Part shown: positions 8,737 to 17,537 of the stretch, piece after piece | How positions within the stretch are numbered: the first letter of the stretch is position 1 | How the letters are laid out: every line of letters starts with the position of its first letter | From: Pelagibacterales bacterium SAG-MED50 | GTDB taxonomy: Bacteria; Pseudomonadota; Alphaproteobacteria; Pelagibacterales; Pelagibacteraceae | Direction of reading: 5' to 3' | DNA: 64,000 nucleotides | Assembly: GCA_014653385.1 (NCBI GenBank) | Contig: JACWER010000003.1 | Location: forward strand, 1-64,000 | Program-made: the position numbers and the translations under genes | The notes under the pieces: model-generated | Seen by the model: only the letters and a program-made list of their open reading frames with translations | What the model was told of the DNA's origin: nothing | Databases searched by the model: none

Positions 8737-9195
8737 ATGGAATCGCTAAAAAACTGGATGGTAGATGCTGCAAATATATTGTTTGATGACAGTAAAAATG
8801 ACCTTAGATCTTTACCGAGATCTGTGAGATTGCAAATTTTATTAGTTTTAAGCTTTATTTGGACAACAGTTTTTAGCTTATATATTTTTTCTTATACAAC
8901 TTTTGCATTTGGTTGGGCAGGTCTTTATATTGCACATATTGGTTTAATATTTGCTGTTTATATGACCTTTAAACATTTCCATAAAGCAGAAGAAAAATCT
9001 AGCAGTGTTTTTCAAACAAAAAATTTTGATCCTTTTAAAATAATGGTAATCGTTTTTGTAGTAGTTTTTATTTTTGTATTTTCAAAAGGAATTGAGGTTT
9101 TAACTAGTCCTAATCCAAGCTCTTATTCAATCCCCTATGACGGGCCGTCTAAATCAGTATTTGAAAAGTGGTTACCATTTAGTAAAGATAAGTAA
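8737..9195 (+). CDS. Uncharacterised membrane protein
   Basis: I do not recognise a family. The 152-residue product has three strongly hydrophobic segments (about residues 32-52, 57-77 and 101-121). A histidine/lysine-rich loop (KHFHKAEEK) lies between the second and third, and the tail is probably periplasmic or cytoplasmic. It shares its last base with the start of the PsiE gene (TAATG overlap), so the two are probably co-translated and may work together in the membrane. Confidence 0.65.
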   Translation: MESLKNWMVDAANILFDDSKNDLRSLPRSVRLQILLVLSFIWTTVFSLYIFSYTTFAFGWAGLYIAHIGLIFAVYMTFKHFHKAEEKSSSVFQTKNFDPFKIMVIVFVVVFIFVFSKGIEVLTSPNPSSYSIPYDGPSKSVFEKWLPFSKDK

Positions 9196-9575
9196 TGGAA
9201 AAAATAGCAAAAAATTTACAACTAGTTTTAATGTGTATTATTTTAATAAGCACAGTAATTGCTGTTGGTATAGAGATTAAAAATATGTTTCTAAATCAAT
9301 CGGTAACACTAGCTGATTTGCTTTTAATGTTTCTGTATTTGGAAGTTCTTGCAATGGTCAGAGTATTTTGGGATCAACAATCAATCAGCATAACTCTTCC
9401 TCTTTTAATTGCTATCACTGCACTTGCTAGATTTATAATCTTACAAGGTAAAGAAATGGATCCAACTGCACTGGTATATGAAGCTGTTGCCATAGTGCTT
9501 ATTGCAGCTGCAATCGTAATTTTAAGACTAAGACATAGTGATAAATTAGGTCTCAAGAAAAAAAAAACAAAATAA
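9195..9575 (+). CDS. PsiE-family (phosphate-starvation-inducible) membrane protein
   Basis: A 126-residue protein with four membrane helices and the PsiE-type core LLLMFLYLEVLAMVRVFW. PsiE expression in E. coli responds to phosphate limitation and cAMP, but its function is unknown. The start codon overlaps the stop of the preceding membrane-protein gene. The last residues are strongly basic (KKKKTK). Confidence 0.78.
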   Translation: MEKIAKNLQLVLMCIILISTVIAVGIEIKNMFLNQSVTLADLLLMFLYLEVLAMVRVFWDQQSISITLPLLIAITALARFIILQGKEMDPTALVYEAVAIVLIAAAIVILRLRHSDKLGLKKKKTK

Positions 9576-9581
9576 TCAAAT

Positions 9582-10721
9582 ATGGAATTTGAAGCTTCAA
9601 GGGCTAAGGCCGTTGATAAATTAAATCATTTTGTTGAAAATAACCTTTTTGAATATTCTAGATTAAGAAATTTTGATTTTGGCCCTGATAATAGATCTAA
9701 TATTTCATGTTTATCTCCTTACATAACTCATGGGATAATTAACGAATTAGAGGTAATTGATAAATCTCTTAAAAAATTCTCTTTTGTAAAAAATGAAAAG
9801 TTTATTCAAGAAGTTTTATGGCGTGTATATTGGAAAGGTTGGTTGGAGTTAAGACCCAATGTTTGGTCAGATTACCTAAAAGAATTAAATAATCTTAAAA
9901 GTGAATTTAAAAATAACCAAAATTATATAGATGCCATCGAAGGAAAGACAAACTTGCAGTGCTTTAATGAGTGGGTAAATGAACTTAAAGTAAATAACTA
10001 TCTTCATAACCATGCCAGAATGTGGTTCGCAAGTATTTGGACATTTACTTTAGAACTTCCATGGCAATTAGGAGCTGAATTTTTTATGAAACATCTTTAC
10101 GATGGAGATGCTGCATCTAATACACTTGGATGGAGGTGGGTGGCTGGAATTCAAACCCAAGGCAAACATTACCTTGCAAGTGAATGGAATATAAAAAAAT
10201 TTACAAATAATAGATTTCAAAATATAAAATTAAATGAAAATGCTACTCCAAAAATTTCAGAAAAATCTTATTCAATAATTAAACAGGACTTTAATAATCC
10301 AAAAAACCTTGAAGAAAAAAATCTTTTAATTTTTGAAAACAATCTCTCTTTCGAAATCACTGATTTTAAAGAAAATAAATTTAAAAAAATTTATATAATT
10401 TTAAATAAAAATGAAAATAGATCTATAAAACTCAGTGAAAAATTATTGAAATTTAAGTCCCTTTTAATAGAAGACCAGAAGCAAAGATTAAAAGATAAAT
10501 CTATTGATTGTGAAATTATTGATATAAGTGAAATTAAGAATATTGAAAACTATTATGGTTTGTATCCTACTGTTGGAGAAAATTTGGATTATTTAAATTT
10601 AAATAATTTAAAGGTAGATTTTTTATATAGAAATCTTGATGAATTAGCATGGCAGTACTGTAATAAAGGATTTTTTAATTTTAAAAATTTTATTCCAAAA
10701 ATAATTACAAACTTAGTTTAA
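9582..10721 (+). CDS. Photolyase/cryptochrome-like FAD-domain protein with C-terminal extension
   Basis: A 379-residue protein in which the photolyase FAD-binding helical domain starts almost at residue 1, with no N-terminal alpha/beta antenna domain. Recognisable blocks are SPYITHGII (near residue 45), EVLWRVYWKGW, NYLHNHARMWFASIW and DGDAASNTLGWRWVAG (about 180-195). From about residue 225 follow some 150 residues of alternating beta and alpha character that I cannot assign. It may be a light-dependent DNA repair enzyme or a flavoprotein photoreceptor; activity is not provable here. It shares the palindromic TTAA at its end with the convergent small membrane gene. Confidence 0.75.
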   Translation: MEFEASRAKAVDKLNHFVENNLFEYSRLRNFDFGPDNRSNISCLSPYITHGIINELEVIDKSLKKFSFVKNEKFIQEVLWRVYWKGWLELRPNVWSDYLKELNNLKSEFKNNQNYIDAIEGKTNLQCFNEWVNELKVNNYLHNHARMWFASIWTFTLELPWQLGAEFFMKHLYDGDAASNTLGWRWVAGIQTQGKHYLASEWNIKKFTNNRFQNIKLNENATPKISEKSYSIIKQDFNNPKNLEEKNLLIFENNLSFEITDFKENKFKKIYIILNKNENRSIKLSEKLLKFKSLLIEDQKQRLKDKSIDCEIIDISEIKNIENYYGLYPTVGENLDYLNLNNLKVDFLYRNLDELAWQYCNKGFFNFKNFIPKIITNLV

Positions 10722-10939
10722 AACCAACGTATCATTCCTATAATTCCTGCAGTTGCATAAAAAAACTGTAACAGGAGTATTCCTTTATGGCCTCCTCTAT
10801 AGGCCCAAATTCCAATTAAAATCGCTGACAAAAGTAATAAGCAGAAGCCAAAAAATTCTATTCCAATATTTAGCGCAACAAATAATGAATATAAAATAGC
10901 AGTAATGACACCTGTCCATTCAAAAAATTTATTATTCAT
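10718..10939 (-). CDS. Small conserved-type membrane protein
   Basis: A 73-residue hydrophobic protein with three closely spaced membrane segments and a loop WAYRGGHKGILLLQ near the C-terminus. It resembles small alphaproteobacterial membrane proteins of unknown function; I do not assign a role. Its stop codon and that of the convergent photolyase-like gene are read from the same TTAA at 10718-10721. Confidence 0.6.
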   Translation of the reverse strand: MNNKFFEWTGVITAILYSLFVALNIGIEFFGFCLLLLSAILIGIWAYRGGHKGILLLQFFYATAGIIGMIRWF

Positions 10940-10999
10940 TTTATTTGACTAAAAATTACTTAAATATTAACATAAATAATTATTTTCAAAGATGAATTT

Positions 11000-11980
11000 A
11001 TGTACCCAATAAATTTAAATAATATTCCAGATGGTTTTGAGCTAATAGATGATAAAGTGCCTTTTGATCCACAAAAACATCTTCAGTTAGAAAAACCAAG
11101 CGAAATTTATTCATTAAAAGATTTAGGTTATTCAGAAGAAATTATTAATGACTCACCTGTCGATTTCGCTGCAACTTCAGTATTTAGAATCTTAAGTGAT
11201 GAAGGTAGTGAAATATTGTTGGATGTAACCAGAAAATTAGAAAAGTTTACAACTTCTAGTCAAAGAATAGCTAGAAATGTTAGAGGTGGAGTTTATCGAT
11301 CAAAATTTTTACGAGACTTATGTCTCTCTGATGAAGTTAGTATTTTCTTATCAGATATGGCAGGAATTAATCTCTCTCCTCACACAATTCCTCATCAACT
11401 AGGTCACTTAAATTATAATCCTTTAGAATTAGAAAAGAATGTCGATAAGTGGCATGTAGATACTTTAATGTTTGACTATGTGATGTTTGTTACAGACCCA
11501 AAAAAAATTAAAGGAGGCCAATTTCAATATTTTTATGGAACTAAAGACGAAATGACAGAAATAAAAAAAAATAATAAACAAATTCCATCTAATAAGATTA
11601 TCTCTCCTAAAATTCCTGGACCAGGGTTTGCAGTATTTCAGCAAGGAAAACATGTTGTTCATCGAGCTACAGGCCTAACGTCTCCTGGTGAAAGAATTAC
11701 AATGGTCAACGGTTATATGGCCAGTGATCCAAGTATTGAAGACTATACAAAATTTGGAGAATTATGCCAAGTTGATCCTATTGAAATCCTCTCAAAAGAG
11801 TTCACTAAACACACTGCAACTCATGTAAAAAAACTTTTGGAAGAAAAAATTTTAGATAAAAATTTTCAGGACTTAAACGTAGACTCGATTAAACAATTAG
11901 AGAATGCCTCTGAAATTTTAAAATCCGCAATCAATCAATTAAAAAAAGGCAAATCTGATATGGAACATTTTGGCGATTAA
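11000..11980 (+). CDS. 2-oxoglutarate/Fe(II)-dependent oxygenase-like protein
   Basis: A 326-residue protein with a recognisable non-haem iron facial triad: HVD at residues 152-154 in KWHVDTL and His221 in VVHRATG. Arg232 in SPGERITMVNGY is placed to bind the 2-oxoglutarate carboxylate. The aspartate ligand is kept, so this is a hydroxylase-type rather than a halogenase-type site. The substrate is unknown. It stands alone between a divergent small membrane gene and the convergent amidotransferase gene 5 bp downstream. Confidence 0.75.
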   Translation: MYPINLNNIPDGFELIDDKVPFDPQKHLQLEKPSEIYSLKDLGYSEEIINDSPVDFAATSVFRILSDEGSEILLDVTRKLEKFTTSSQRIARNVRGGVYRSKFLRDLCLSDEVSIFLSDMAGINLSPHTIPHQLGHLNYNPLELEKNVDKWHVDTLMFDYVMFVTDPKKIKGGQFQYFYGTKDEMTEIKKNNKQIPSNKIISPKIPGPGFAVFQQGKHVVHRATGLTSPGERITMVNGYMASDPSIEDYTKFGELCQVDPIEILSKEFTKHTATHVKKLLEEKILDKNFQDLNVDSIKQLENASEILKSAINQLKKGKSDMEHFGD

Positions 11981-11985
11981 TCAAA

Positions 11986-12708
11986 TCACAATATAGTTTT
12001 AAAATTCTCATAAAGAATCTTGGAATAATTATTCATATCTGTCATGTTATCTTTTGCAGCATAATCAAATTTTTCTAAAGCACCATCTCCCAACTGATCT
12101 TCAAGAGCTTTTTTATATTCAGGAACACATCCCCATTCATTGACGGTAGTATCCTTAATTTCTATATGAAATTGAATTCCATAAGCATGACTTTGATATT
12201 TAAAAATTTGATATTTAGTTACAGGAGATGAGGCTAATAGAGTTATATCTTTATTGTTTTCAATGCCCTGAACCTCATAAGAGTGCCATTGCAAACTTTT
12301 AATCTGATTTGGAAGTTCAGAAAATAATTTATCCTCATCTTTTTCTTTTAAAAAATTAATATCCATTATACCAATCTCTGCAGGATTTGACTTTACAACT
12401 TTCCCACCCACAACTTCACCTAACAACTGACAGCCTAAACAAAATCCTAAATATGGTTTTTTTAAATTTATTACAAATTCTTTAATTCTTTTTTTTTCAT
12501 CAATTAACCATGGATATTCTTGCTCCATATAAGTATCCATTGGACCTCCCATACAAAACATTCCATCAAATTTACTTAAATCATTTGGAATTTTTCCACC
12601 TTCATCTAGTTCTATAGTTGTTAAGTTAAAGCCATCAGCTAACATTAAATCTTTGATATAACCTGGATCTTCAATTTTTATATGTTGTAAAACAATTATA
12701 TTCATCAC
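11986..12708 (-). CDS. Class I glutamine amidotransferase-like protein
   Basis: A 240-residue stand-alone GATase1 protein of the GuaA-N/YfeJ-like type. The nucleophile Cys90 sits in GFCLGCQLLG, and the second catalytic block contains the His of IQFHIEI, with Glu two residues on. No synthase partner domain is attached, so it may hydrolyse glutamine or a gamma-glutamyl compound. The frame opens with GTG at 12708 followed by ATG at 12705; either could start. It is the last gene of the photolyase operon, adjoining the yqaA stop. Confidence 0.8.
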   Translation of the reverse strand: MMNIIVLQHIKIEDPGYIKDLMLADGFNLTTIELDEGGKIPNDLSKFDGMFCMGGPMDTYMEQEYPWLIDEKKRIKEFVINLKKPYLGFCLGCQLLGEVVGGKVVKSNPAEIGIMDINFLKEKDEDKLFSELPNQIKSLQWHSYEVQGIENNKDITLLASSPVTKYQIFKYQSHAYGIQFHIEIKDTTVNEWGCVPEYKKALEDQLGDGALEKFDYAAKDNMTDMNNYSKILYENFKTIL

Positions 12709-13125
12709 TTAACCAATCAAATAGAAGACAATAAGGTACCTACTTACTTTTCCAATAGCTACTAAAATAATAAAATCTAGAAATTTAACTCTCAATAAAC
12801 CTGCAACTAAAGTTAATGGGTCACCTAAAATAGGTACCCAAGCAAATAATAATGACCATTTGCCAAACTTGGTAAACCATTTTGATGATTTTTCTATTTG
12901 TGTTTCTTTAAATGGAAACCATTTTTTTGTAGTAAGATTTCTTGAGTAAAATCCTAAAGCCCAATTAACAACAGATCCTAAAACATTCCCAAAGCTTGCA
13001 ACAATTAACAATAATAAATTATCATAATTTGATGTTGCAATTAACCCTGCTAATGTGAGCTCTGATGAAAATGGTAAGATAGTTGCTGCTAAAAAAGATA
13101 AAGCAAATAAAGATAAGTAGATCAC
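12709..13125 (-). CDS. yqaA: YqaA-family membrane protein (DedA/SNARE-associated type)
   Basis: A 138-residue membrane protein with about four hydrophobic segments and the YqaA-type core WVPILGDPLTLVAGLLR. DedA-like proteins are implicated in lipid flipping and envelope homeostasis. The frame starts with GTG at 13125, overlapping the TGA of the DUF2256 gene by 4 bp (GTGA), a clear coupling signal. Its stop directly abuts the amidotransferase gene. Confidence 0.85.
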   Translation of the reverse strand: MIYLSLFALSFLAATILPFSSELTLAGLIATSNYDNLLLLIVASFGNVLGSVVNWALGFYSRNLTTKKWFPFKETQIEKSSKWFTKFGKWSLLFAWVPILGDPLTLVAGLLRVKFLDFIILVAIGKVSRYLIVFYLIG

Positions 13126-13244
13126 TTAGAACACTTTTTGGAACAATACTTTACCTTATCCCAATTTAACTTCCATTTTTTTCGCCAAACAAAAGATCTT
13201 TTACAAACTGGGCAAATTTTTGAAGGTAGATTTTCTTTTTTCAC
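13122..13244 (-). CDS. DUF2256-family mini zinc-binding-type protein
   Basis: A 40-residue gene found by translating the gap after the photolyase gene. It starts with GTG at 13244-13242, overlapping the photolyase TAG by one base, and ends with TGA overlapping the yqaA GTG. The product has CPVC near residue 11 and CSKKC near residue 34, with the WRKKW core between them. This is the DUF2256 pattern, probably a zinc knuckle. Families of this type are often found beside FeS-type photolyases. Biochemical function unknown. Confidence 0.85.
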   Translation of the reverse strand: MKKENLPSKICPVCKRSFVWRKKWKLNWDKVKYCSKKCSK

Positions 13245-14740
13245 TAAATTGTATTTTTTTTAATAAATTTATCTGCTTCAGATAAAATCATTTTCTTTCT
13301 TTCATCTTTCATTTTATCAAAAATTCGAACCATCATTGATAATCTTGGATTTGTTAAAAAAAATTTTCTATTTCGATCAATAAACCTCCAATACAATCCA
13401 TCCATCGTATTACACCAATCCCCTTTTTTAAAATCCATCATTTTCATAAAATAAGCAGATCCACAGATATAAGGTTTGGTTGCAAAAATTCCACCATCAC
13501 TAAATAAACCCATTCCATAAACATTTGGAACCATCACCCAGTCAGAAGAATCTACGAACATTTCCATAAACCATTTATAAACAATTGTTGGCTTAATCTC
13601 ACAAAGGTTCATTATGTTAGATAAAATCATTAGTCTTTCAATATGGTGAGACCATCCATGATTAACTGCATTTTGAATGGCATGATCTAACGGTGGTAGG
13701 CCAGTAGTTCCTTCATACCAAGAATTTTTCATTTTTCTATTTTGTTTAAAGAAATTTCTAGTTTCCATTTCTTCAGAATAACCTTGGTAAATACCTCGCA
13801 TAAACTCTCTCCAACCAATTACCTGACGAATATAACCTTCGAGTGAATTCATTCTTATTTTATTTTTCTTATGAAAATCTAAAATTTTTTGAATAATAAA
13901 TTCAGGGGTTATTAATCCCAAGTTAATGTAAGGACTTAAGGCACTGTGAAATAAAATATTATCCTTTTGATTTACGGCATCTTCATAATCACCAAATAAA
14001 TTTGACTTTTCTTTAATAAAAAAATTTAAAAGTTTAACAACATCTTCATATTCTGTTGCAAGCCAAAAGTTATTTGTACTTCCAGGATGATTTTTAAATA
14101 ATTTTTCAATAATAGGTTTTAATTTTTTTGTATGATTTGTTTCATTAATTCTTGGAAATTTTGGAATTGAAATATCTTTAGGTAATTTATTTCTATTATC
14201 TTCATCAAAACTCCATTTTCCTCCAACTGGGTTTCCATCAGCACCCATTAATATTCCAGATTTCTTTCTCACTTCTTTATAAAAAGTTGCCATAAAAGGT
14301 TTTTTGGACTTTTCTAAGTAATTTTTAAATTCATCTCTTGAATGTAAAAACATGGGTGATTGAATTATATTCCACTTGATCTTTTCTTTTTTTAGAAATT
14401 GTAAAACTTTCTTTTCAAAAAATTTGTCTTCAATCTCAAAGCTTGTAATTTCGGTTATTTTTTTTTGACTAATTATTTTTTTAAATTTATTTAAATAATC
14501 ATCTTTAAAATCTTTATCTTCTATTTTTAAGTAATCTAATTTGAATTTATTCTTCTTAAGACTATCCGCATATGATCGCATAGAAGATAAGAATAGCAGT
14601 ATTTTTTGCTTATGATGTTTTTCATAAGTGCATAAACCGTTATCTTCTGCCATAAAAAATAGATGGTCTTTTTTGAAGCGGTCTAGGTATTTTAATGGAA
14701 ATAATTGATTACCAAGTATAAAAAATAATCTCATAAACAA
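13244..14740 (-). CDS. FeS-type bacterial cryptochrome/photolyase
   Basis: A 498-residue protein of the PhrB/FeS-BCP (deoxyribodipyrimidine photolyase-related) family. These are flavoproteins that repair (6-4) photoproducts or act as light sensors and normally carry a [4Fe-4S] cluster and a lumazine antenna. The N-terminal alpha/beta domain is followed by the family blocks SSDWVMVPNVYGMG and IFATKPY. Candidate cluster cysteines are near residues 380, 426 and 443 (NLC, YIC, DWC); the usual CxxC pair is not seen. Heads a four-gene coupled operon, divergent from the SDR gene across 21 bp. Confidence 0.88.
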   Translation of the reverse strand: MFMRLFFILGNQLFPLKYLDRFKKDHLFFMAEDNGLCTYEKHHKQKILLFLSSMRSYADSLKKNKFKLDYLKIEDKDFKDDYLNKFKKIISQKKITEITSFEIEDKFFEKKVLQFLKKEKIKWNIIQSPMFLHSRDEFKNYLEKSKKPFMATFYKEVRKKSGILMGADGNPVGGKWSFDEDNRNKLPKDISIPKFPRINETNHTKKLKPIIEKLFKNHPGSTNNFWLATEYEDVVKLLNFFIKEKSNLFGDYEDAVNQKDNILFHSALSPYINLGLITPEFIIQKILDFHKKNKIRMNSLEGYIRQVIGWREFMRGIYQGYSEEMETRNFFKQNRKMKNSWYEGTTGLPPLDHAIQNAVNHGWSHHIERLMILSNIMNLCEIKPTIVYKWFMEMFVDSSDWVMVPNVYGMGLFSDGGIFATKPYICGSAYFMKMMDFKKGDWCNTMDGLYWRFIDRNRKFFLTNPRLSMMVRIFDKMKDERKKMILSEADKFIKKNTI

Positions 14741-14761
14741 ATATAACTAATAAAAAATTTT

Positions 14762-15472
14762 ATGTCAGAAAAATATCTTATTTTTGGTGCGACAGGATCT
14801 ATTGGTTCAAGTCTAGCTGAACAATTAAAATCTTCTGGAAACGATATTCACCTAGTAGGAAGAAATGAAACAGAAGTTGGTTCTATTGCAGAAAAATTAG
14901 GTTGTACATTTACAGTTGCTGATGTTTTAGAAGAAGGTTTTATTGAAAAAGTGAGATCAGACGTTTCTGAGATAAAAGGAATTGCATACTGTGTTGGTTC
15001 AATAGATCTTAAACCATTAAGAATGGTTACAGAGCAAGATTTTAACAAATGCATGAAATTAAACCTTTATTCAGCTGTCGAGGCAATAAAAGGGTATCAA
15101 GAGAGTTTAAAAAAAAATAAGGGTTCTATTGTTTTGTTTTCAACAGTTGCAGCTCAAAGAGGTTTTACCAATCATTCTATTATTGCTTCAACTAAAGCTG
15201 CTGTCGAAGGCCTAACAGTCTCACTTGCTGCAGAGTTTGCACCAAATATAAGAGTAAATTGTGTGGCTCCAAGTTTAACAAAATCAAAAATTGCTGAACC
15301 AATGTTAAAAAATACAACGATTGCAGAAGGTATCGCAAAAGCTCATCCATTAAAAAGATTGGGTGAGGGTAAAGACTCTGCTTCTCTTGCAAAATTTCTA
15401 ATAACTGAAGATAGTTCTTGGGTTACAGGTCAAATTATTGCAGTTGACGGTGGTAGATCAAAACTTTCTTAG
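14762..15472 (+). CDS. Atypical short-chain dehydrogenase/reductase
   Basis: A 236-residue Rossmann-fold SDR with the nucleotide motif FGATGSIGSSLAE at the N-terminus, the conserved Ser in VLFSTVAAQRG and the C-terminal WVTGQIIAVDGG. At the YxxxK active site it reads IASTK: the lysine is present but the tyrosine is replaced by isoleucine. Either another residue does proton transfer or the protein is not a classical oxidoreductase. It is followed by the PQQ-type dehydrogenase gene after 1 bp. Confidence 0.85.
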   Translation: MSEKYLIFGATGSIGSSLAEQLKSSGNDIHLVGRNETEVGSIAEKLGCTFTVADVLEEGFIEKVRSDVSEIKGIAYCVGSIDLKPLRMVTEQDFNKCMKLNLYSAVEAIKGYQESLKKNKGSIVLFSTVAAQRGFTNHSIIASTKAAVEGLTVSLAAEFAPNIRVNCVAPSLTKSKIAEPMLKNTTIAEGIAKAHPLKRLGEGKDSASLAKFLITEDSSWVTGQIIAVDGGRSKLS

Positions 15473-15473
15473 A

Positions 15474-16538
15474 GTGAAAAAATATTTTTTATTAATTTTT
15501 TTTCTTTTATTTTCATCGAAAGGTTATCCCGATAATTATTTATTTTCAAAAATAGTAAATCTAGAGGAGCCTTGGGGCTCAACATTTTTAAATAAAGATG
15601 AAATAATTATAACTGAAAAAGATGGAAAAATAAAAATTGTTAATATTAATTCAAAAAATATATTTGAGATTAAACATAACTTAAATTTTCTAAATGTTGG
15701 ACAAGGTGGATTGTTAGATATTATTTACCAAGATAACAATCTTTGGGTTTCATATTCTGAGGATAGGGGCAATGGAAAAACAAGTACTTCAATTGCTACG
15801 GCAAGATTAGATAAAAAGGGATTAAATTTTAAAAATATATTTCAAGCAAATCCACCTATAGATTCTGGTTATCATTTTGGCTCAAGATTAGCTATTAAAG
15901 GTGAATATCTTTATGCATCAGCTGGTGAAAGAGGAATGGGGATGATTGCTCAAGACCCAAAAAAACATCCAGGCAGTATTGTTAGAATATATACAGACGG
16001 TCGTATTCCTAAAGATAATCCAAAATTTGAGGGAAAGTCAGATTGGTTACCTGAGATTTATCAAATTGGGATTAGAAATCCGCAGGGTTTAACTTTGTCA
16101 CCACATGATGGAAAAATTTATTTAAGCAATCATGGCGCAAGAGGTGGGGACTGGTTTGGTGAAGCAAAAAAAGGTGAAAATTATGGTTGGAAAATATTAG
16201 GTTGGGGTGGAACTAATTATTCAGGATCTAAAATTGGTCCTAAATGGAAGCCAGGCTTTACTAAAGCTATTCAATATTGGGTCCCATCAATTGCTGCTAG
16301 TGCAATAACTATATACAAAGGATATGAGTTTAAAGAGTGGAATGGTCATGCCTTGATAACCTCACTTAAAGATAAATCCTTAAGAAAACTAATTTTTAAT
16401 GATTTATCTAATGTAAATGAAGAAGTTATTTTTAAAAATAAAATAGGAAGAATTAGAGATATTCAAGTACATCCATATAATGGAAAAATTTATTTTCTAG
16501 CAGGAGATAAATTGTGGTTAATGGAAAAAAATAATTAA
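15474..16538 (+). CDS. Secreted PQQ-dependent sugar dehydrogenase family beta-propeller
   Basis: A soluble aldose sugar dehydrogenase-like protein. I set the start at the GTG at 15474, because it gives a basic N-terminus and a hydrophobic signal peptide (KKYFLLIFFLLFSSKG) and begins 1 bp after the SDR stop; an earlier ATG at 15438 would remove the signal. The putative catalytic His is in SGYHFGSRLAI, and IGIRNPQGLTLSP is the family signature. About 354 residues. Whether PQQ is made by the cell is not visible here; some family members use no PQQ. Confidence 0.85.
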   Translation: MKKYFLLIFFLLFSSKGYPDNYLFSKIVNLEEPWGSTFLNKDEIIITEKDGKIKIVNINSKNIFEIKHNLNFLNVGQGGLLDIIYQDNNLWVSYSEDRGNGKTSTSIATARLDKKGLNFKNIFQANPPIDSGYHFGSRLAIKGEYLYASAGERGMGMIAQDPKKHPGSIVRIYTDGRIPKDNPKFEGKSDWLPEIYQIGIRNPQGLTLSPHDGKIYLSNHGARGGDWFGEAKKGENYGWKILGWGGTNYSGSKIGPKWKPGFTKAIQYWVPSIAASAITIYKGYEFKEWNGHALITSLKDKSLRKLIFNDLSNVNEEVIFKNKIGRIRDIQVHPYNGKIYFLAGDKLWLMEKNN

Positions 16539-16545
16539 TACAGAT

Positions 16546-17535
16546 ATGGAAAAAAAACCTTATCACCATCTTCCAGATGGAACTTTCAGAAACCCTGAGG
16601 GGTCTCCAACTTCAAGATCAAGTTCTGGAAAATTTTCTTATAGAGATTTTAATAAAGAAAAAAAGAAGCTTGATATGACCATACCAAAAGAACATGTAAT
16701 AAATAAACAAGAGGTTTTAAGCAATTTAGAAAAATTTAAAGATGATGATTATATTGCTTGGATTGGTCATGCTACTTATTTAATTAAATTGGGAAACACA
16801 ACAATAATAACTGATCCGGTATTTTCAAAAAATGCAGGGCCATTAATATTTGGTCCAAAAAGATTTACTGATCCAGCTTTAAAACTTAATGAAATCCCAA
16901 AAACAGATATATTTCTATTAACTCATAATCACTATGACCATCAAGACATGTCTACAATTAGAAGGTTTCCTTTTAAAGATGCAAAAGTATTGGTTCCTCT
17001 AAAACTAGGAAAGTATTTTAAAAATTATAAAGATGTCAATGAAATGGATTGGTATGATGAGATCAAAATTAGCGATCATTTAAAAATAACTTTCTTGCCG
17101 GCAGTACATTGGTCAAAAAGAAGTTTAACCGACACCAATAAAACTTTATGGGGTAATTTTTTAATTCAATATAAGGATAAAAAAATCTTATTTGCTTGTG
17201 ATACAGGCTATGGAAATATTTACAAAGAAATTGGTGAAAAATATGGTCCAATTGATATTACGATGATTAATATAGGTGCTTATGATTTTAGGCCAATGTT
17301 TGATAAATCGATTTATCACACAACCCCCGAAGAAGCTCTTAGTGTTGCAAAAGATCTAAAAAGCAAAAAAGTATTAGGGATGCACTGGGGAACTTTTGTT
17401 TTGTCTCTAGAGCCAATAATGGAGCCTCCTATTCGATTTAAAGAAAATGCTGATAAATTTGGGTTTAAAAAAGAAGACGCAATTACATTTAAAATTGGTG
17501 AAATTAACTCTTTAAAATCAATTCTTAAAGATTGA
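16546..17535 (+). CDS. MBL-fold metallo-hydrolase, NAPE-PLD/RomA-like
   Basis: A 329-residue metallo-beta-lactamase-fold hydrolase. The metal-binding HxHxDH motif is HNHYDH in LLTHNHYDHQD. An upstream WIGHATYLI, an intermediate ACDTGYG (bridging Asp) and a final GMHWGTF histidine complete the site. The family includes N-acyl-phosphatidylethanolamine phospholipase D-like and outer-membrane-related proteins; the substrate is unknown. No signal peptide. It lies 7 bp after the PQQ-type gene and 2 bp from the convergent dehalogenase-like gene. Confidence 0.82.
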   Translation: MEKKPYHHLPDGTFRNPEGSPTSRSSSGKFSYRDFNKEKKKLDMTIPKEHVINKQEVLSNLEKFKDDDYIAWIGHATYLIKLGNTTIITDPVFSKNAGPLIFGPKRFTDPALKLNEIPKTDIFLLTHNHYDHQDMSTIRRFPFKDAKVLVPLKLGKYFKNYKDVNEMDWYDEIKISDHLKITFLPAVHWSKRSLTDTNKTLWGNFLIQYKDKKILFACDTGYGNIYKEIGEKYGPIDITMINIGAYDFRPMFDKSIYHTTPEEALSVAKDLKSKKVLGMHWGTFVLSLEPIMEPPIRFKENADKFGFKKEDAITFKIGEINSLKSILKD

Positions 17536-17537
17536 TT

